Origin: Anagrus nilaparvatae
Lineage: Eukaryota > Arthropoda > Insecta > Hymenoptera > Mymaridae
Assembly: GCA_022575985.1 (NCBI GenBank)
Contig: JAKSXM010000231.1
Coordinates: 4,838,501-4,902,500 of the forward strand
Reading direction: 5' to 3'
DNA length: 64,000 nt
The position numbers and the translations under genes are program-made. This document shows, in pieces, positions 8,805-17,505 of this stretch; the first letter of the stretch is position 1; every line of letters begins with the position of its first letter. A model generated the notes under the pieces. That model ran no database searches and was not told the DNA's origin. It saw only the letters and a list, made by a program, of their open reading frames with translations.

Positions 8805-9758
8805 TTAATTTTTTCTTTTTTGCTCGATGACCTTTTCTTTTCTTGGTGGTTTTGATCTTCGTTGCTTGCGTCTAGATTTTTTTTGATTATTATATTGGTC
8901 CTTGTGTTTATGGTAGTTTACTCTTTTTCTGTAGCGAATCCAAGCTTTATGTATTGCTTCTTCATCTTCATTCCTATTTTTCTTTTTATATCTGCCTTGT
9001 TTATCTCTAATTTTTTTAAGTAGTTGGTTTGGTCTAGGCATTTCAATTACCATGCAGCTAGCCTTTTCTTTGTATTCAGCGAACATGTCGATGAGAATCA
9101 CCTTTGATGTTAATAAAAGTTTGGGGTCACTCACTTGTGGTTTTTCAATAACTTGATACTCTTGTATAGTTGTTGTTGTATTTTCCTCATTGGTTAAAAT
9201 TGTTGTGTCTTGTCTTCTTATTTCTTCGCTATTTGATGTCAAAACTGTATTTTTATCTATGCTGATGTTTGTTGTTGTTCTTCTATTTTCAATTCTCTTT
9301 ATTCTTATATGTTGCTTTAATTTGTATATATTTCTTGTTCCTTTAGTTGATGTTTTTTGTGTTTTGTTGTCAAGAATTGTTTTCATTATTGTTTCATTCT
9401 GTAATTTTTTATTTAATCCTGAAAATTTTTTTGTTTTTAGCCTAATTTTTGAACCATAATATGCTCTTTTTGTTCTCTTTAGCTTTAATATTGCGTTACT
9501 TTTTTTAACAAAATCTTTGTTTTGATTAAGTGCTGATCCTGGCTTTCTATTTTCATTAACTTTTTTTAGGTTATAATTGTTATTACTCTGATCTGCGTCT
9601 GTTTGAAGTTTACTTTTTTTTGATTTAATTTTATTTTCTGATTCATTATCTTTTTCTTCATCACTTATTGACATTTCTTTAAAATCCATTAATATTATTT
9701 CATATTTATTTTTAAATATTAAATTGTCGATTGGCGACTGGAAATTATTGGACGTCAT
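8805..9758 (-). CDS. E1 ORF3, basic protein of unknown function
   Basis: An intact 317-codon frame in the env position of the element. The protein is lysine- and arginine-rich throughout, with an acidic patch near residues 30-45 (SDEEKDNESENK) and strongly basic clusters at the C-terminus (KKSRRKQRRSKPPRKEK). There is no signal peptide, transmembrane segment, furin site or coiled coil of an envelope protein, so it is not env-like. The composition suggests a nuclear or nucleic-acid-binding role, possibly replacing the missing nucleocapsid; that is inference. Its start lies 123 bp after the integrase stop. No frameshift is seen, which fits a young copy. Confidence 0.6.
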   Translation of the reverse strand: MTSNNFQSPIDNLIFKNKYEIILMDFKEMSISDEEKDNESENKIKSKKSKLQTDADQSNNNYNLKKVNENRKPGSALNQNKDFVKKSNAILKLKRTKRAYYGSKIRLKTKKFSGLNKKLQNETIMKTILDNKTQKTSTKGTRNIYKLKQHIRIKRIENRRTTTNISIDKNTVLTSNSEEIRRQDTTILTNEENTTTTIQEYQVIEKPQVSDPKLLLTSKVILIDMFAEYKEKASCMVIEMPRPNQLLKKIRDKQGRYKKKNRNEDEEAIHKAWIRYRKRVNYHKHKDQYNNQKKSRRKQRRSKPPRKEKVIEQKRKN

Positions 9759-9880
9759 CTTGTTTAGTGCTGACTTTGAGATGTTCTTTGTTGGTTGATT
9801 GTAGGTGGCGCTGATAATATGATTTTCCTTGTGTCTAGCTTACTTTTTTTTTTTTATATTATCAGCTCTTGATTTCTTAA

Positions 9881-11134
9881 TTAATGTTTGTATCGATAAA
9901 ACGGTCTCAATTGTCTAGCATTTAGCTTGCATGTTGAATTCCCGTTTAATTTTTTTAATTTATATGCATTTTTTCTAATTTTTTTTATAATAATAAATGG
10001 TCCTTCATATAATAAGTCGAGTTTTTTGCATATTTTCTTACTTTTATTAGACAAGATGTGTCTTTTCTTTAGTACTAATTCTCCTACCTTAAATTTTTTC
10101 CTAGGTTTTCTGAATTTACTCTGCCATCTGCGTGATGACTCAGCTGATTTTTTCATATTATTTATTAATTCTTCATTAGAAATTTGTTTTAACTCTTGGT
10201 TATGTTGAATTATTATTGGTAGTTCTATTCCTTTTTTATTGTGTAGCCTATGTGGGTACTCTTTTGTTGTGGAGTGAAGTGTGCCATTTAAATACTTCTC
10301 TATTGGTTGGATCATTTTGTACCAGGTGGTATGCTTATCATGGCAGTATGTTCTCAAAATTCTTCCTATTTCTTTCATAATTCTTTCCACTGAATTAGCT
10401 TGAGGATTATATGGTGTGGTATTTTCTATTTTAATATTTTTCTTCGCTGCCCATTCTTTGAAAACTTTTCCAACGAATTGGCGTCCCTTATCTGACAAGA
10501 TACTTTTTGGCTTGGCTTCTTCTTCTGTTATGTGTTTATTCATCCTGCTTATAATCGCCGGTGCTTTTGTGTTGGTGCATGGGTATAATTTTGTATATTT
10601 TGAAAATCTGTCCATAACTACTAATATGAATCGATGTCCAAATGTTGACATTGGTAGCGGTCCATATAAATCAATGCTCCATTGTTCATTTATGTTTTTT
10701 GGATAATTCGCTGTCCATTCCCCTTCTGTTCTTTGGGTGTATGTTTTAGCTCTTTGACATACATAACATGTTTTTGATTCTTCTCTGCATAATCTATCCA
10801 TATTTATACCAATGAAGTGTTTTTTCATGTAATCTGATAATTTTCGTCTTCCTGCATGCATTAATAATAAATGAACTTCCTCTATCATAAATTTTGTTAT
10901 ATTTTGTGGTAAAATTATCTTGTATGTGTTGTCATGTAAAATCGTTATTAGGCCATCTTCTTCTTTTTTTACGTTAATGTGTTTTAATGAATTAATGTTG
11001 TGGTCATTTGCCTGTTCTTTGACTAGTTTTGCCCTTATGTCTAGCCATTTTCTCTCTTGCTCTCCTTCCGATGAAGTTCCGTAAAGGTTCTTGTTGTGGT
11101 TCCTGTTGTTGATGCATTTGAAGAGCACGAGCAA
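9881..11134 (-). CDS. E1 integrase (Ty3/gypsy type)
   Basis: A 417-codon frame with all three integrase modules. The HHCC zinc module is seen in VHLLLMHAGRRKLSDY...KTCYVCQRAK (about residues 88-130). The DDE core has D in QWSIDLYGPLP, D in ILSDKGRQFVG and E in ANSVERIMKEIGR, spaced as in the family. The C-terminal domain has KFKVGELVLKKRH and LYEGPFIIIKKI, ending RQLRPFYRY. The enzyme would join element cDNA to host DNA in the nucleus. The first ~30 codons overlap gag in another frame (+1 relative to gag), so a +1 frameshift, splicing or internal initiation would be needed. RT and RNase H, which normally precede integrase, are absent. Confidence 0.88.
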   Translation of the reverse strand: MLVLFKCINNRNHNKNLYGTSSEGEQERKWLDIRAKLVKEQANDHNINSLKHINVKKEEDGLITILHDNTYKIILPQNITKFMIEEVHLLLMHAGRRKLSDYMKKHFIGINMDRLCREESKTCYVCQRAKTYTQRTEGEWTANYPKNINEQWSIDLYGPLPMSTFGHRFILVVMDRFSKYTKLYPCTNTKAPAIISRMNKHITEEEAKPKSILSDKGRQFVGKVFKEWAAKKNIKIENTTPYNPQANSVERIMKEIGRILRTYCHDKHTTWYKMIQPIEKYLNGTLHSTTKEYPHRLHNKKGIELPIIIQHNQELKQISNEELINNMKKSAESSRRWQSKFRKPRKKFKVGELVLKKRHILSNKSKKICKKLDLLYEGPFIIIKKIRKNAYKLKKLNGNSTCKLNARQLRPFYRYKH

Positions 11135-11705
11135 ATATACCTTGATTCTCTACTGGACGCTGCTGTGGTCTTTGATTCTGTTCCATCATTCTTCCTCGAT
11201 TTAAAATATCTTGTTGATTTATTTGCTGTTCTCTTTGGGTTAGTAGTCTATCCCTTTCTTCTCTCCATTGCTGTCTTTCATGTTGCCATTGAATTTGCAT
11301 CTGTTGCATTTGTTCACGTAAGTTGTTTACTTCACCTAAAGTTCGAATGTGGATCTCTTCTCTGTCAAACATTGCGTCCGCTGATGCTCCTTCTTCAAAT
11401 CTTTCATTTGGTATCGGAGGTCTCAAATTATCCATGGCTCTTCTCCTTCTATTCCTACCACGATCTTGGCCACGCCTTGGTGTCCCTCTTCTGTTAACGT
11501 ACGCCATGTTGTCATGACGTTGATCTTCCTCTTCGCGCCTGCGCTTACGACTTTCTTCTCTTTCTCGATCTTGAATTCTTTGCTGTGTACGACTGCGCGT
11601 CTCCATTATACCGGAAATCCGTTGGTCATTATCGCTTCCTTGTTCTTGTATGATTTCATGATCTTCTGGTGGACCTTCGGCCATTTTGAACAAGAAACAC
11701 TTCAC
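11004..11705 (-). CDS. E1 gag N-terminal region (no capsid domain)
   Basis: A 233-codon frame; the second methionine (MAEGPPEDHE, at 11684) is a likely start. The protein is disordered and charged (acidic start, then an Arg-rich stretch RRGQDRGRNRRRRAM), followed by a Glu/Gln/Arg coiled coil (about residues 120-180, LREQMQQMQIQWQHERQQW). This layout matches the part of gag before capsid in E2 (LREHIRQLEVERQQF). The capsid helices and CCHC knuckles that should follow are missing, and the frame closes 131 bp into the integrase ORF. It probably arose by an internal deletion from gag to the RNase H-integrase border. Confidence 0.65.
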   Translation of the reverse strand: MKCFLFKMAEGPPEDHEIIQEQGSDNDQRISGIMETRSRTQQRIQDREREESRKRRREEEDQRHDNMAYVNRRGTPRRGQDRGRNRRRRAMDNLRPPIPNERFEEGASADAMFDREEIHIRTLGEVNNLREQMQQMQIQWQHERQQWREERDRLLTQREQQINQQDILNRGRMMEQNQRPQQRPVENQGIFARALQMHQQQEPQQEPLRNFIGRRAREKMARHKGKTSQRTGK

Positions 11706-11849
11706 TTTACTTCAATCACTCTATTCAAACGAATTAAATAATTAATAATTATTTTATAATAGAAATTATCCGTTTGTTTTCAGCTCCTTTTTTTTTTTTT
11801 TATTATAAACTATAGTTACCACTTATTTCCGCGTAACCAATGCGGTGCG

Positions 11850-11866
11850 TCCTGTCACGGTCGCCA
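11850..11866 (-). promoter_or_regulatory. E1 primer binding site (tRNA-Arg type)
   Basis: On the coding strand TGGCGACCGTGACAGGA lies two bases inside the 5' LTR. This is the tRNA-Arg-complementary site used by 412/mdg1-like insect elements, from family knowledge. E2 has the same site with one change (30991-31007). Confidence 0.75.
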
Positions 11867-11868
11867 TA

Positions 11869-12149
11869 TGTTAGGGTACGAATTTTACCTGAACTGAATA
11901 CGGTCGCCACCTAGTTAATTTATTAATTAAATTAACCTGATTACCCTTATTAGGAGATACTAGGAAACCTAAGGTACATCAGGAAAGAAGCCGGTTAACT
12001 CAATGATTACACTTTAATTAGGATAAACAATAAATCTTTATTAATTATGGTGTACACTCACGAGTAGTTAAAACTCGACTGACTGTCTCTTCTCTCTTAC
12101 ATACTTTCTCCCCCTTCTCTTATGTACTCTCTAATAGTGTACCCTTACA
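11869..12149 (-). repeat. E1 5' LTR
   Basis: 281 bp, identical by eye to the 3' LTR and flanked on the outside by AAGT, which duplicates 7746-7749. It should hold the promoter and transcription start; no canonical TATA box is obvious. On the coding strand the insertion lies 51 bases into the H3 copy. Confidence 0.92.
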
Positions 12150-12200
12150 AAGTAATTGTCCTCCAGTTGATTTACGAACAGTTAGCTTTGTACGTACCAT
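12150..12200 (-). pseudogene. H3: histone H3, 5' part, split by E1
   Basis: Minus strand from 12200: [17 protein letters not shown], the H3 tail (consensus MARTKQTARKSTGGK) with K4, K9 and S10 in place. E1 interrupts it at the AAGT duplication; the next codons (RKPFAND...) are at 7749 downward. The join is in frame, so the H3 frame was open here when E1 inserted. Confidence 0.85.
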
Positions 12201-12203
12201 CGT

Positions 12204-12445
12204 ATCCAGTAAAAAAAGCTTTGGAAATAGCGTGACGGCTTTGTGGTCTTGAGCGATTTCTCTGATTAAAAGTAGGGGCGACAGTTTTCTGATCTTTTCT
12301 ATCTCCAGATCTGTAACAATGAGTCTTCTTAACACCACCGGTTGCAGGTGCACTCGAACAAGCTGCTTTAGTTGCAAGTTGTTTTCGTGGTGCCTTGCCT
12401 CAAGCTGATTTACGAGCGTTAAGTGCTTTCTTCACGATCAACAGC
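12204..12445 (-). pseudogene. H3: second histone H3 fragment, upstream and in tandem
   Basis: Minus strand from about 12440: a mutated start, then ARKSA, an in-frame [35 protein letters not shown], and after shifts [18 protein letters not shown] (H3: KLPFQRLVREIAQDFK). It stops near residue 85 and is followed at once by the next H3 start at 12200. Two H3 copies are therefore fused head to tail, the upstream one truncated, as expected from unequal exchange in a tandem histone array. Confidence 0.8.
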
Positions 12446-12602
12446 GAAATGAGCTCGTAACTCAAAACTGCGTTTTTCTTAAAGACCCGCTATATGATAT
12501 TCAAGCATTGTTATTCGTCGTTAAATTTAGGTGGGAGTTAAAACACGGCGAATTTTTTATTCTGCTCTTGTTCTCTGTTTAAGCGACTCTAACTTTGAAA
12601 AA
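12446..12602. promoter_or_regulatory. old divergent H3-H4 promoter
   Basis: A 157-bp gap separates the H3 fragment (minus) from the H4 start (plus), the usual divergent arrangement and spacing in insect histone repeats. Candidate TATA-like text is weak (CTATATGATATTC near 12490). The neighbouring genes are dead, so no activity is expected. Confidence 0.45.
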
Positions 12603-12668
12603 ATGACTGGACGTGGAAAAAGAGGCAAAGGTATAGGAAAGAGAGTAGCAAACAGACATTGTAAAGTT
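12603..12668 (+). pseudogene. H4: histone H4, first 22 codons only
   Basis: The reading MTGRGKRGKGIGKRVANRHC followed by KV matches the H4 tail ([22 protein letters not shown]). The histone match ends exactly after KV, where the segment shared with 1626-1750 begins. The frame runs on into that segment to 12761 without any H4 similarity. The histone-fold part is lost. Confidence 0.85.
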
Positions 12669-12800
12669 ACTTTTGCTTCATTCTTTTTCGAAACAACTAG
12701 CCCTTTGCGTGCTAAAAACATTCCAAGAGAGGGTTTTAATGGCTATCACACGCGTATTTAATATTTTAGCTTGAATTGGAAGACATTGTAATAATTTTTT
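12669..12800. repeat. segment shared with 1626-1750, joined to H4 scrap
   Basis: Second copy of the ~130-bp segment seen at 1626-1750. It begins at the breakpoint of the H4 match and ends in an AT/poly-T tract. See the earlier copy for details. Confidence 0.6.
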
Positions 12801-13534
12801 TTTGCTAAATAAAAACTTTTTTTGATTTGAATACAACTCAAGTTTCCATTAGATTTATTTGAAAATTTACCCCACCATAGGGGTTAATGTTGTCTCATTT
12901 GACAGAGATTGTAGAGAAAAACGGGCTCCGGAAATTAAAAAAGCGACCTGAATTTCCTATCAGGTAAATTTTTTAGCCTAAAATATGCAATTTTTCGATT
13001 AATTCATTCTAAAATTAATGAAATATCTAGCCGTGTATAATTTTTAGTTTACTTTTAAAAATATATATTGCACATTTAAGAAATTTTCTGAATATGAACA
13101 GATAAGAATTTTGCGTTTTAATACAATCAATTAAAAAATTTTCACGACTTGTCTTCTGCATTGGGGTTGGTATTCGCATTTTGTTTGACATGTATTTAGA
13201 AAACGCGGAACATTACAATTGAAAGGGGCCAGGATTATCCTACAAGCATTTATTCCTATATGCATTACAAATGAAAGTTGCTTGACTGCAAGACATTTAA
13301 ATTCCATTTATAGTAAGGTATGTTTATAAACCTATGAAAATTTTTGAAATTAGTTTTTAGTGTTTGTTGAAGTCTAAAAAATTAATATTTGTGTAATGAA
13401 ACATTCATTCATTTCCAAAACATAATCACTTAAAAAAATTTAACAATCGAAAAATAAATGATAGGTACAATTATAGATGCAATAAGCAACTGTAAATAGT
13501 ACTTGAATTATTATTCTTGTTTTAAAATATTCAT
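12801..13534. other. spacer without genes
   Basis: AT-rich sequence between the H4 and H2B relics. No open frame over 60 codons and no structured repeat was recognised. By position it is the old intergenic spacer plus decayed DNA. Confidence 0.4.
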
Positions 13535-13550
13535 AGCCCTGAAAAGGGCT
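13535..13550 (-). terminator. histone mRNA 3' stem-loop (second H2B copy)
   Basis: Minus strand AGCCCTTTTCAGGGCT: perfect six-pair stem and TTTC loop. It lies 18 bp beyond the stop codon of the H2B fragment at 13569, the normal distance, so this copy keeps its original 3' UTR geometry. Confidence 0.88.
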
Positions 13551-13568
13551 GATTAGATACAAAATTAT

Positions 13569-13692
13569 TTAAAATATATCAGTTAAACTAGAACAGGTAT
13601 ATTTAGTGACAGCCTTAATGCCGTCGCTAACAGCATGCTTGACAAGTTCTCCCGGTAAAAGAAGTGTTACCGCGGTTTGAATATCCCGGTAT
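13569..13692 (-). pseudogene. H2B: histone H2B, C-terminal fragment
   Basis: Minus strand: [20 protein letters not shown] then [14 protein letters not shown], ending with a few extra residues and a stop at 13569-13571. This is the last ~35 residues of H2B, better conserved than the copy at 2503. The upstream coding part is replaced by the Penelope-like element that begins shortly to the right. Confidence 0.85.
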
Positions 13693-13699
13693 GTAAAAT

Positions 13700-14389
13700 T
13701 GGTGTTAAATTTTCAAAAAACCAAAACCAAACTTTTGACAACCAATTTATATATTAAGTTCAATAAAAAATGTTTATCACATAATATCACACCAAACTAC
13801 ATCAAATTATATGTACGAAATAAATCATCAACTGCTGTAAAAAGTGAAACCCGAAAAAGACTGGTTAAAATTTGAAATTAAACTCCTATACCAGAAAAAA
13901 TGCGAATTAAATAAAAAACTTCTTGAAAGTCATCTTTTGGTGCTTAACAACGTTCATCATTCTCTTATCAATAACATCATGGATCAAGTAAATAATCGCA
14001 GTCATAGTAAGTTAAATAATACATTTATCTCCCATAACAAAAAGTTCAAGCACCTTTTAAATATACACATGAAAAATCAAGATTTATTAAATAAGAGGGA
14101 GGCAAATAAATATAAACATAAACACAAGTTTTATCCATGTCTTATTAACTTAACAGCAATTTCCTTTTCCAACGAAGAAATTGATCTTTTGAATAAAGGC
14201 CTAAAATATAACATCCCTGATAATCCAACAAAAGATAACCTTGTAAAAAAAATCATTTATACAGAAGCTACTATAAAAAATGATTGCTGATGAAAAAATA
14301 CAAAACAACTTTCGTGAAATTATAAATCATAAATTAAATTCTCACTTAAATATAAATTTAATACATAATAATAATAATAATAAAAATGC
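13700..14389 (+). pseudogene. Penelope-like element, N-terminal part (first half of a split element)
   Basis: Frame 13844-14290 (148 codons) has a basic helical N-terminus and the block FYPCLINLTAISFSNEEIDL followed by LNKGLKYNIP, which resembles the 'NLS...LTxxExxLLxKGLxF' block ahead of the RT in Penelope-like proteins. It continues past a stop at 14288 and shows an (AAT)n run just before an R1 LINE begins at about 14386. The RT core and GIY-YIG domain of what seems to be the same element resume at 25612. The missing piece is the short segment that usually holds the TKADKG block. Confidence 0.6.
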
Positions 14390-15276
14390 CGGAGAAGCAA
14401 ACTGCCCCAGCTACCGGGAGGCTCTGACTGCGGCAAGGAATAAGTGTCATCGGAAATGATCAATGTTCTACAAGTGAACATGAATCAAGCCCGGGAAGCT
14501 GGTGCTTTGTTGGAACAGATTGCCCGTGAAGAGGATTCAAGTATCCTTTTACTAAGCAAGCAATCATACAACATGAACCACAAATACTGGCTAACCGATG
14601 ACACTGGCTATTGCGCCATATGGCTCCGGGGTAAAGCCCAAACGTCCTTGACCAAAAAAGGGAAAGGCAATTGCCACGCTTGGGTCACGTGCGGGGAGAC
14701 AACTTATATAAGTTGCTACCGCTCCCCAAACAATAGCTCGGAAGTGCTGGCTACAAAGCTGGCCAGCATCGAGAACACGGTTCGGACGGTAACTGGAAGC
14801 GTTATCCTTGCTGGAGACTTTGACGCTAGGGCCAGCAGGTACTGGAAATGGCCACTAGATCCAAACTAGTGGTCCAAAATAGAGGAAACCGGCCCACCTA
14901 CGAGAGGGCAGGTTGGGGTGCCTCTATCCCAGACATAACCTTTGCAACAGAAGGTGCGTCTGGGAGAGTCGGCGAATGGACGGTGATGGATGGTTACAAT
15001 GGTAGCGACCATCATTACATTACCTTCCGGGTGCTTGAGGGAACCTCCAAATGGCCTCCTTACAAGAGGCGTCCCTGGGTTGTAATGTACCAAAGATGGA
15101 CGAGGACAAGCTCGAAGAGTATCTTCGAATGGAGTTGGCGTCCGTCCCCGCTTCGCATGGAGAGGCTACAGGTCCCCGCGAGGCTGAAATCCTAGTCAAG
15201 AAAGTAACGCCTCTATTGCGAGGGGCGTGTGACGCCTTTATGCCTCGTCGAAGGCCCTGGAAAGAGAGAAAGCCAT
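14386..15276 (+). pseudogene. R1-clade LINE copy A: ORF1 end and AP endonuclease
   Basis: The segment opens inside ORF1, then enters ORF2 at MINVLQVNMNQAREAGALLE, the usual R1 start. The endonuclease shows LLLSKQSYN, ISCYRSPNNSS, VILAGDFDARA (GDFNA motif) and, after a frameshift and small deletion near 14860, PDITFATEG and GYNGSDHHYITF with the catalytic SDH. It ends at RRRPWKERKP near 15276, where unrelated AT-rich DNA takes over. The matching RT part follows at 17506. The (AAT)n at 14366-14383 abuts its left end. Confidence 0.85.
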
Positions 15277-15343
15277 AAAATAGGATAAAATAATAATTTT
15301 TATTAAGTTTTTATTCAGTCTAAAAATTATTTTAGACAAAATA
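15277..15343. other. junction of R1 copy A and inserted DNA
   Basis: The text GGATAAAATAATAATTTTT follows the endonuclease end. A similar GGATAAGATAAAATAAT occurs in copy B at about 24171-24187 at another break in ORF2. This may be a shared rearrangement scar. Confidence 0.3.
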
Positions 15344-15832
15344 TTGAAAAAAAAAATAAATTGTGTACCTTCAGATTATCATGGTAAGTCTTTTGAAGGT
15401 AATGCTTGCCGAAAAATGTTGAAAGAAGCAAAAGAATTATTAGACTCCAATATTTACGAAAATGTTGGTCCACTACGGTTGCTTCTTTTTATAAATTCCT
15501 TCAAGGCCATGAATAAATTGGTCGATCGCTGTTTTTCAACAAAGGGGGATGGTTCAGATTTGAAATCTCACGTAAAAAATGTAAAGTCATGCTTTGAAGC
15601 AGCAGAAATTTCTCGAACTCTTAAAATGCACGTACTTTTGCAGCTTATAGAGCAGTGCTTAATTTTTCTTAATAAAGACAGTTTGGGTTTATATTCTGAA
15701 CAAGCAGGAGAGTCAATGCATAAAGAGTTTTTAAAATATTGGGAAAAATATAAAATCAAAAATTTCGATAATCCAAATTTTTCTATTTACCTAAAAAAAG
15801 CGGTTGTAGAATTTTCTTCCTCTCATATTTAA
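15344..15832 (+). pseudogene. transposase-like C-terminal fragment
   Basis: A 162-codon frame. Its strongest block is LKMHVLLQLIEQCLIFLN, LGLYSEQAGESMHKEFLKYW and YLKKAVVEFSSSHI. The pattern 'KxHxxxxH...LGxxSEQAxExxHxxF' is common at the C-terminus of RNase H-fold transposase-like proteins in arthropods; I cannot name the superfamily. No catalytic DDE region precedes it, so it is a truncated piece. It sits inside the gap between the endonuclease and RT of an R1 LINE, so it arrived after, or with, the break of that LINE. Confidence 0.5.
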
Positions 15833-16960
15833 AAAAAAATTTGTATAAAAAAAAATGTTTCATTAGGTACTTGATTTTTATTTATATATTTATTATTTAC
15901 ATGTAAAAACAAAAAAAAAATTTATTTGATTAGACATGATTTTTATAAAAACTAATTAGATTTCCCAAGATTAAAAAACTTTTTATTTTTTTTTTTATTT
16001 AAGGTGTTAGAATACTAAAAATTTATGATAACGGAAATGAATGCAACTTATACAACATAAAGATAAAGTCTTTAAGAAATGAAATAAACTTTCTCTTACA
16101 ACTTTGGTTGCCTAATTATTATTTAATCAAGAAAAAAGTGTAGGTAGTTTAACATTGCTCTTATGGAAAATCATCTTTGGAGATTGTGAAAAGTATGATT
16201 GCGATTACACAGATTAATGAAACTTAAATAATATGGTAAATAAAAGCTCAAAGATTATATTTCCAATTTGTTTTACTTGTTTCATTGCATAATTATTAAA
16301 TAATTAAATAAAAAGTATGTAAATAACCTAATATTATACTAATACATATACGATTTTACATATGTATGTAGCGTCGATAATTCAGAAATCGAAAAAAAAT
16401 ACAAACAAAATGGCGTTTTATTATTGTAACACCTTAAAAATACCTATTTGGGATCAAAGTCTGAAATTACCAAAAATAAAAATTGTTAAAAATTTTTTTA
16501 TATTTTTTATGTTAAATTTTATTAAGAATTACATGTATTCTTGAATTATAATTGTTACAGGTGTATTATATATCATATTATATATTATAGATACTTTAAA
16601 ATAAATAAATAAAAAAATACTTTATATTAAACTCTTATTAAATTAATATATGTAAAAAAAATTAAATTTATTTTATATATTTTTATATATTGTAAACACT
16701 CTTAAAATAAAAAAAAAAAATTAATAAAAATTACTATTTTATTCTTAACTTTGTCTCATGGTTAGATATTTTACATTTAAAAGCAATGATCATTGCACAT
16801 AGACCATTATAACAACAGGGTCCTTAATTTGTTCAACGTTAAAAAACTTATGGTAAGTTTTATTTTTTTTGTGTAAAAGCAACTTTTTAAGCATCGTAAA
16901 CCGCAATTTTATAACACTAATTCTCTCATAGTTATTGTAAATAAACTAAAGGCCCATTCA
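15833..16960. other. AT-rich insert without genes
   Basis: Very AT-rich with long A and T tracts and short frames of low complexity (for example 16362-16544). Probably the noncoding remainder of the element that brought the transposase-like frame; no terminal repeats were delimited. Confidence 0.35.
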
Positions 16961-16964
16961 TAGC

Positions 16965-17335
16965 CCAAAATGACCAATTTTTAAATTATTGCTAAAATTG
17001 TAATTATTCATGAAAATTGGTTTTATAGGTCTCAAAAATTTTCTACAAGCTTAAATTTTTCTAAAAAATTTTTACTCATCTCTTTTCATTGAACAGTTTC
17101 TGAGATATCGATTTTCAAAGATAATAATAAAAATGACTTTTTTTAAAAATTCTTAAATTGGGACTCTGACTTTAAATTATCATATTCAGAAAACAAATCA
17201 ATTAAGAGTGACGAGTAAGAAATTGCTGGAAGCGTGAGGCTTGTAAAAAATTTTTAAGACCTATAGAAGTTATTTTTATGAAAAAATAAAATTTTGGTGG
17301 CAATTTAAAAGTCATAAATTTGAAAAAAAAAAAAA
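16965..17335. mobile_element. imperfect foldback repeat (family F1)
   Basis: The left arm (AAAATGACCAATTTTTAAA, GGTTTTATAGGTCTCAAAAA, CTACAAGC) is the imperfect inverse of the right arm (GCTTGTAAAAAATTTTTAAG, ACCTATAGAAG, GGCAATTTAAAAGTCAT). The same two arms recur near 44900-45240, in part near 63560-63680 and degenerately at 54710-54800. No clear target duplication was seen. Confidence 0.5.
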
Positions 17336-17505
17336 ACTTAAAATACCCATTATAGGTCCCATGAAAGTCCGGCAGATGAGCTGATCGAATTTTCTAGTAG
17401 GAAGAAATCGACTTAAAAAAATATATTTTAAAATTCTGCCCAAGTCGATTTTAGCGACATTTTTTTTAACTTTCAGGCACGTTCAGGCACGGTGTGGGGT
17501 AAGGT

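Larger units (their letters stand above)
7750..12149 (-). mobile_element. LTR retrotransposon E1, complete but lacking capsid and RT
   Basis: A 4400-bp element with two 281-bp LTRs that look identical by eye (TGTTAGGGTACG...CCCTTACA), a 4-bp target duplication AAGT (7746-7749 and 12150-12153) and a tRNA-Arg-type primer binding site. The minus-strand contents in order are a gag N-terminal region, an integrase ORF overlapping it by 131 bp in another frame, a basic third ORF, then about 770 bp of AT-rich 3' region. No aspartic protease DTG, RT YxDD or RNase H is present between gag and integrase. Identical LTRs mean a recent insertion, so it was presumably mobilised by proteins supplied in trans. 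Confidence 0.9.

Noticed and set aside
8805..9758. E1 ORF3 as an envelope gene
   Set aside because: There is no signal peptide, membrane anchor, cleavage site or cysteine pattern; the protein is uniformly basic.
9927..11741. Several plus-strand open frames across E1
   Set aside because: They are antisense to intact gag and integrase frames, have no motifs and mirror the codon bias of the minus-strand genes.
12669..12761. Continuation of the H4 frame beyond codon 22 as histone
   Set aside because: No residue pattern of the H4 fold follows KV; the text is the noncoding segment shared with 1626-1750.
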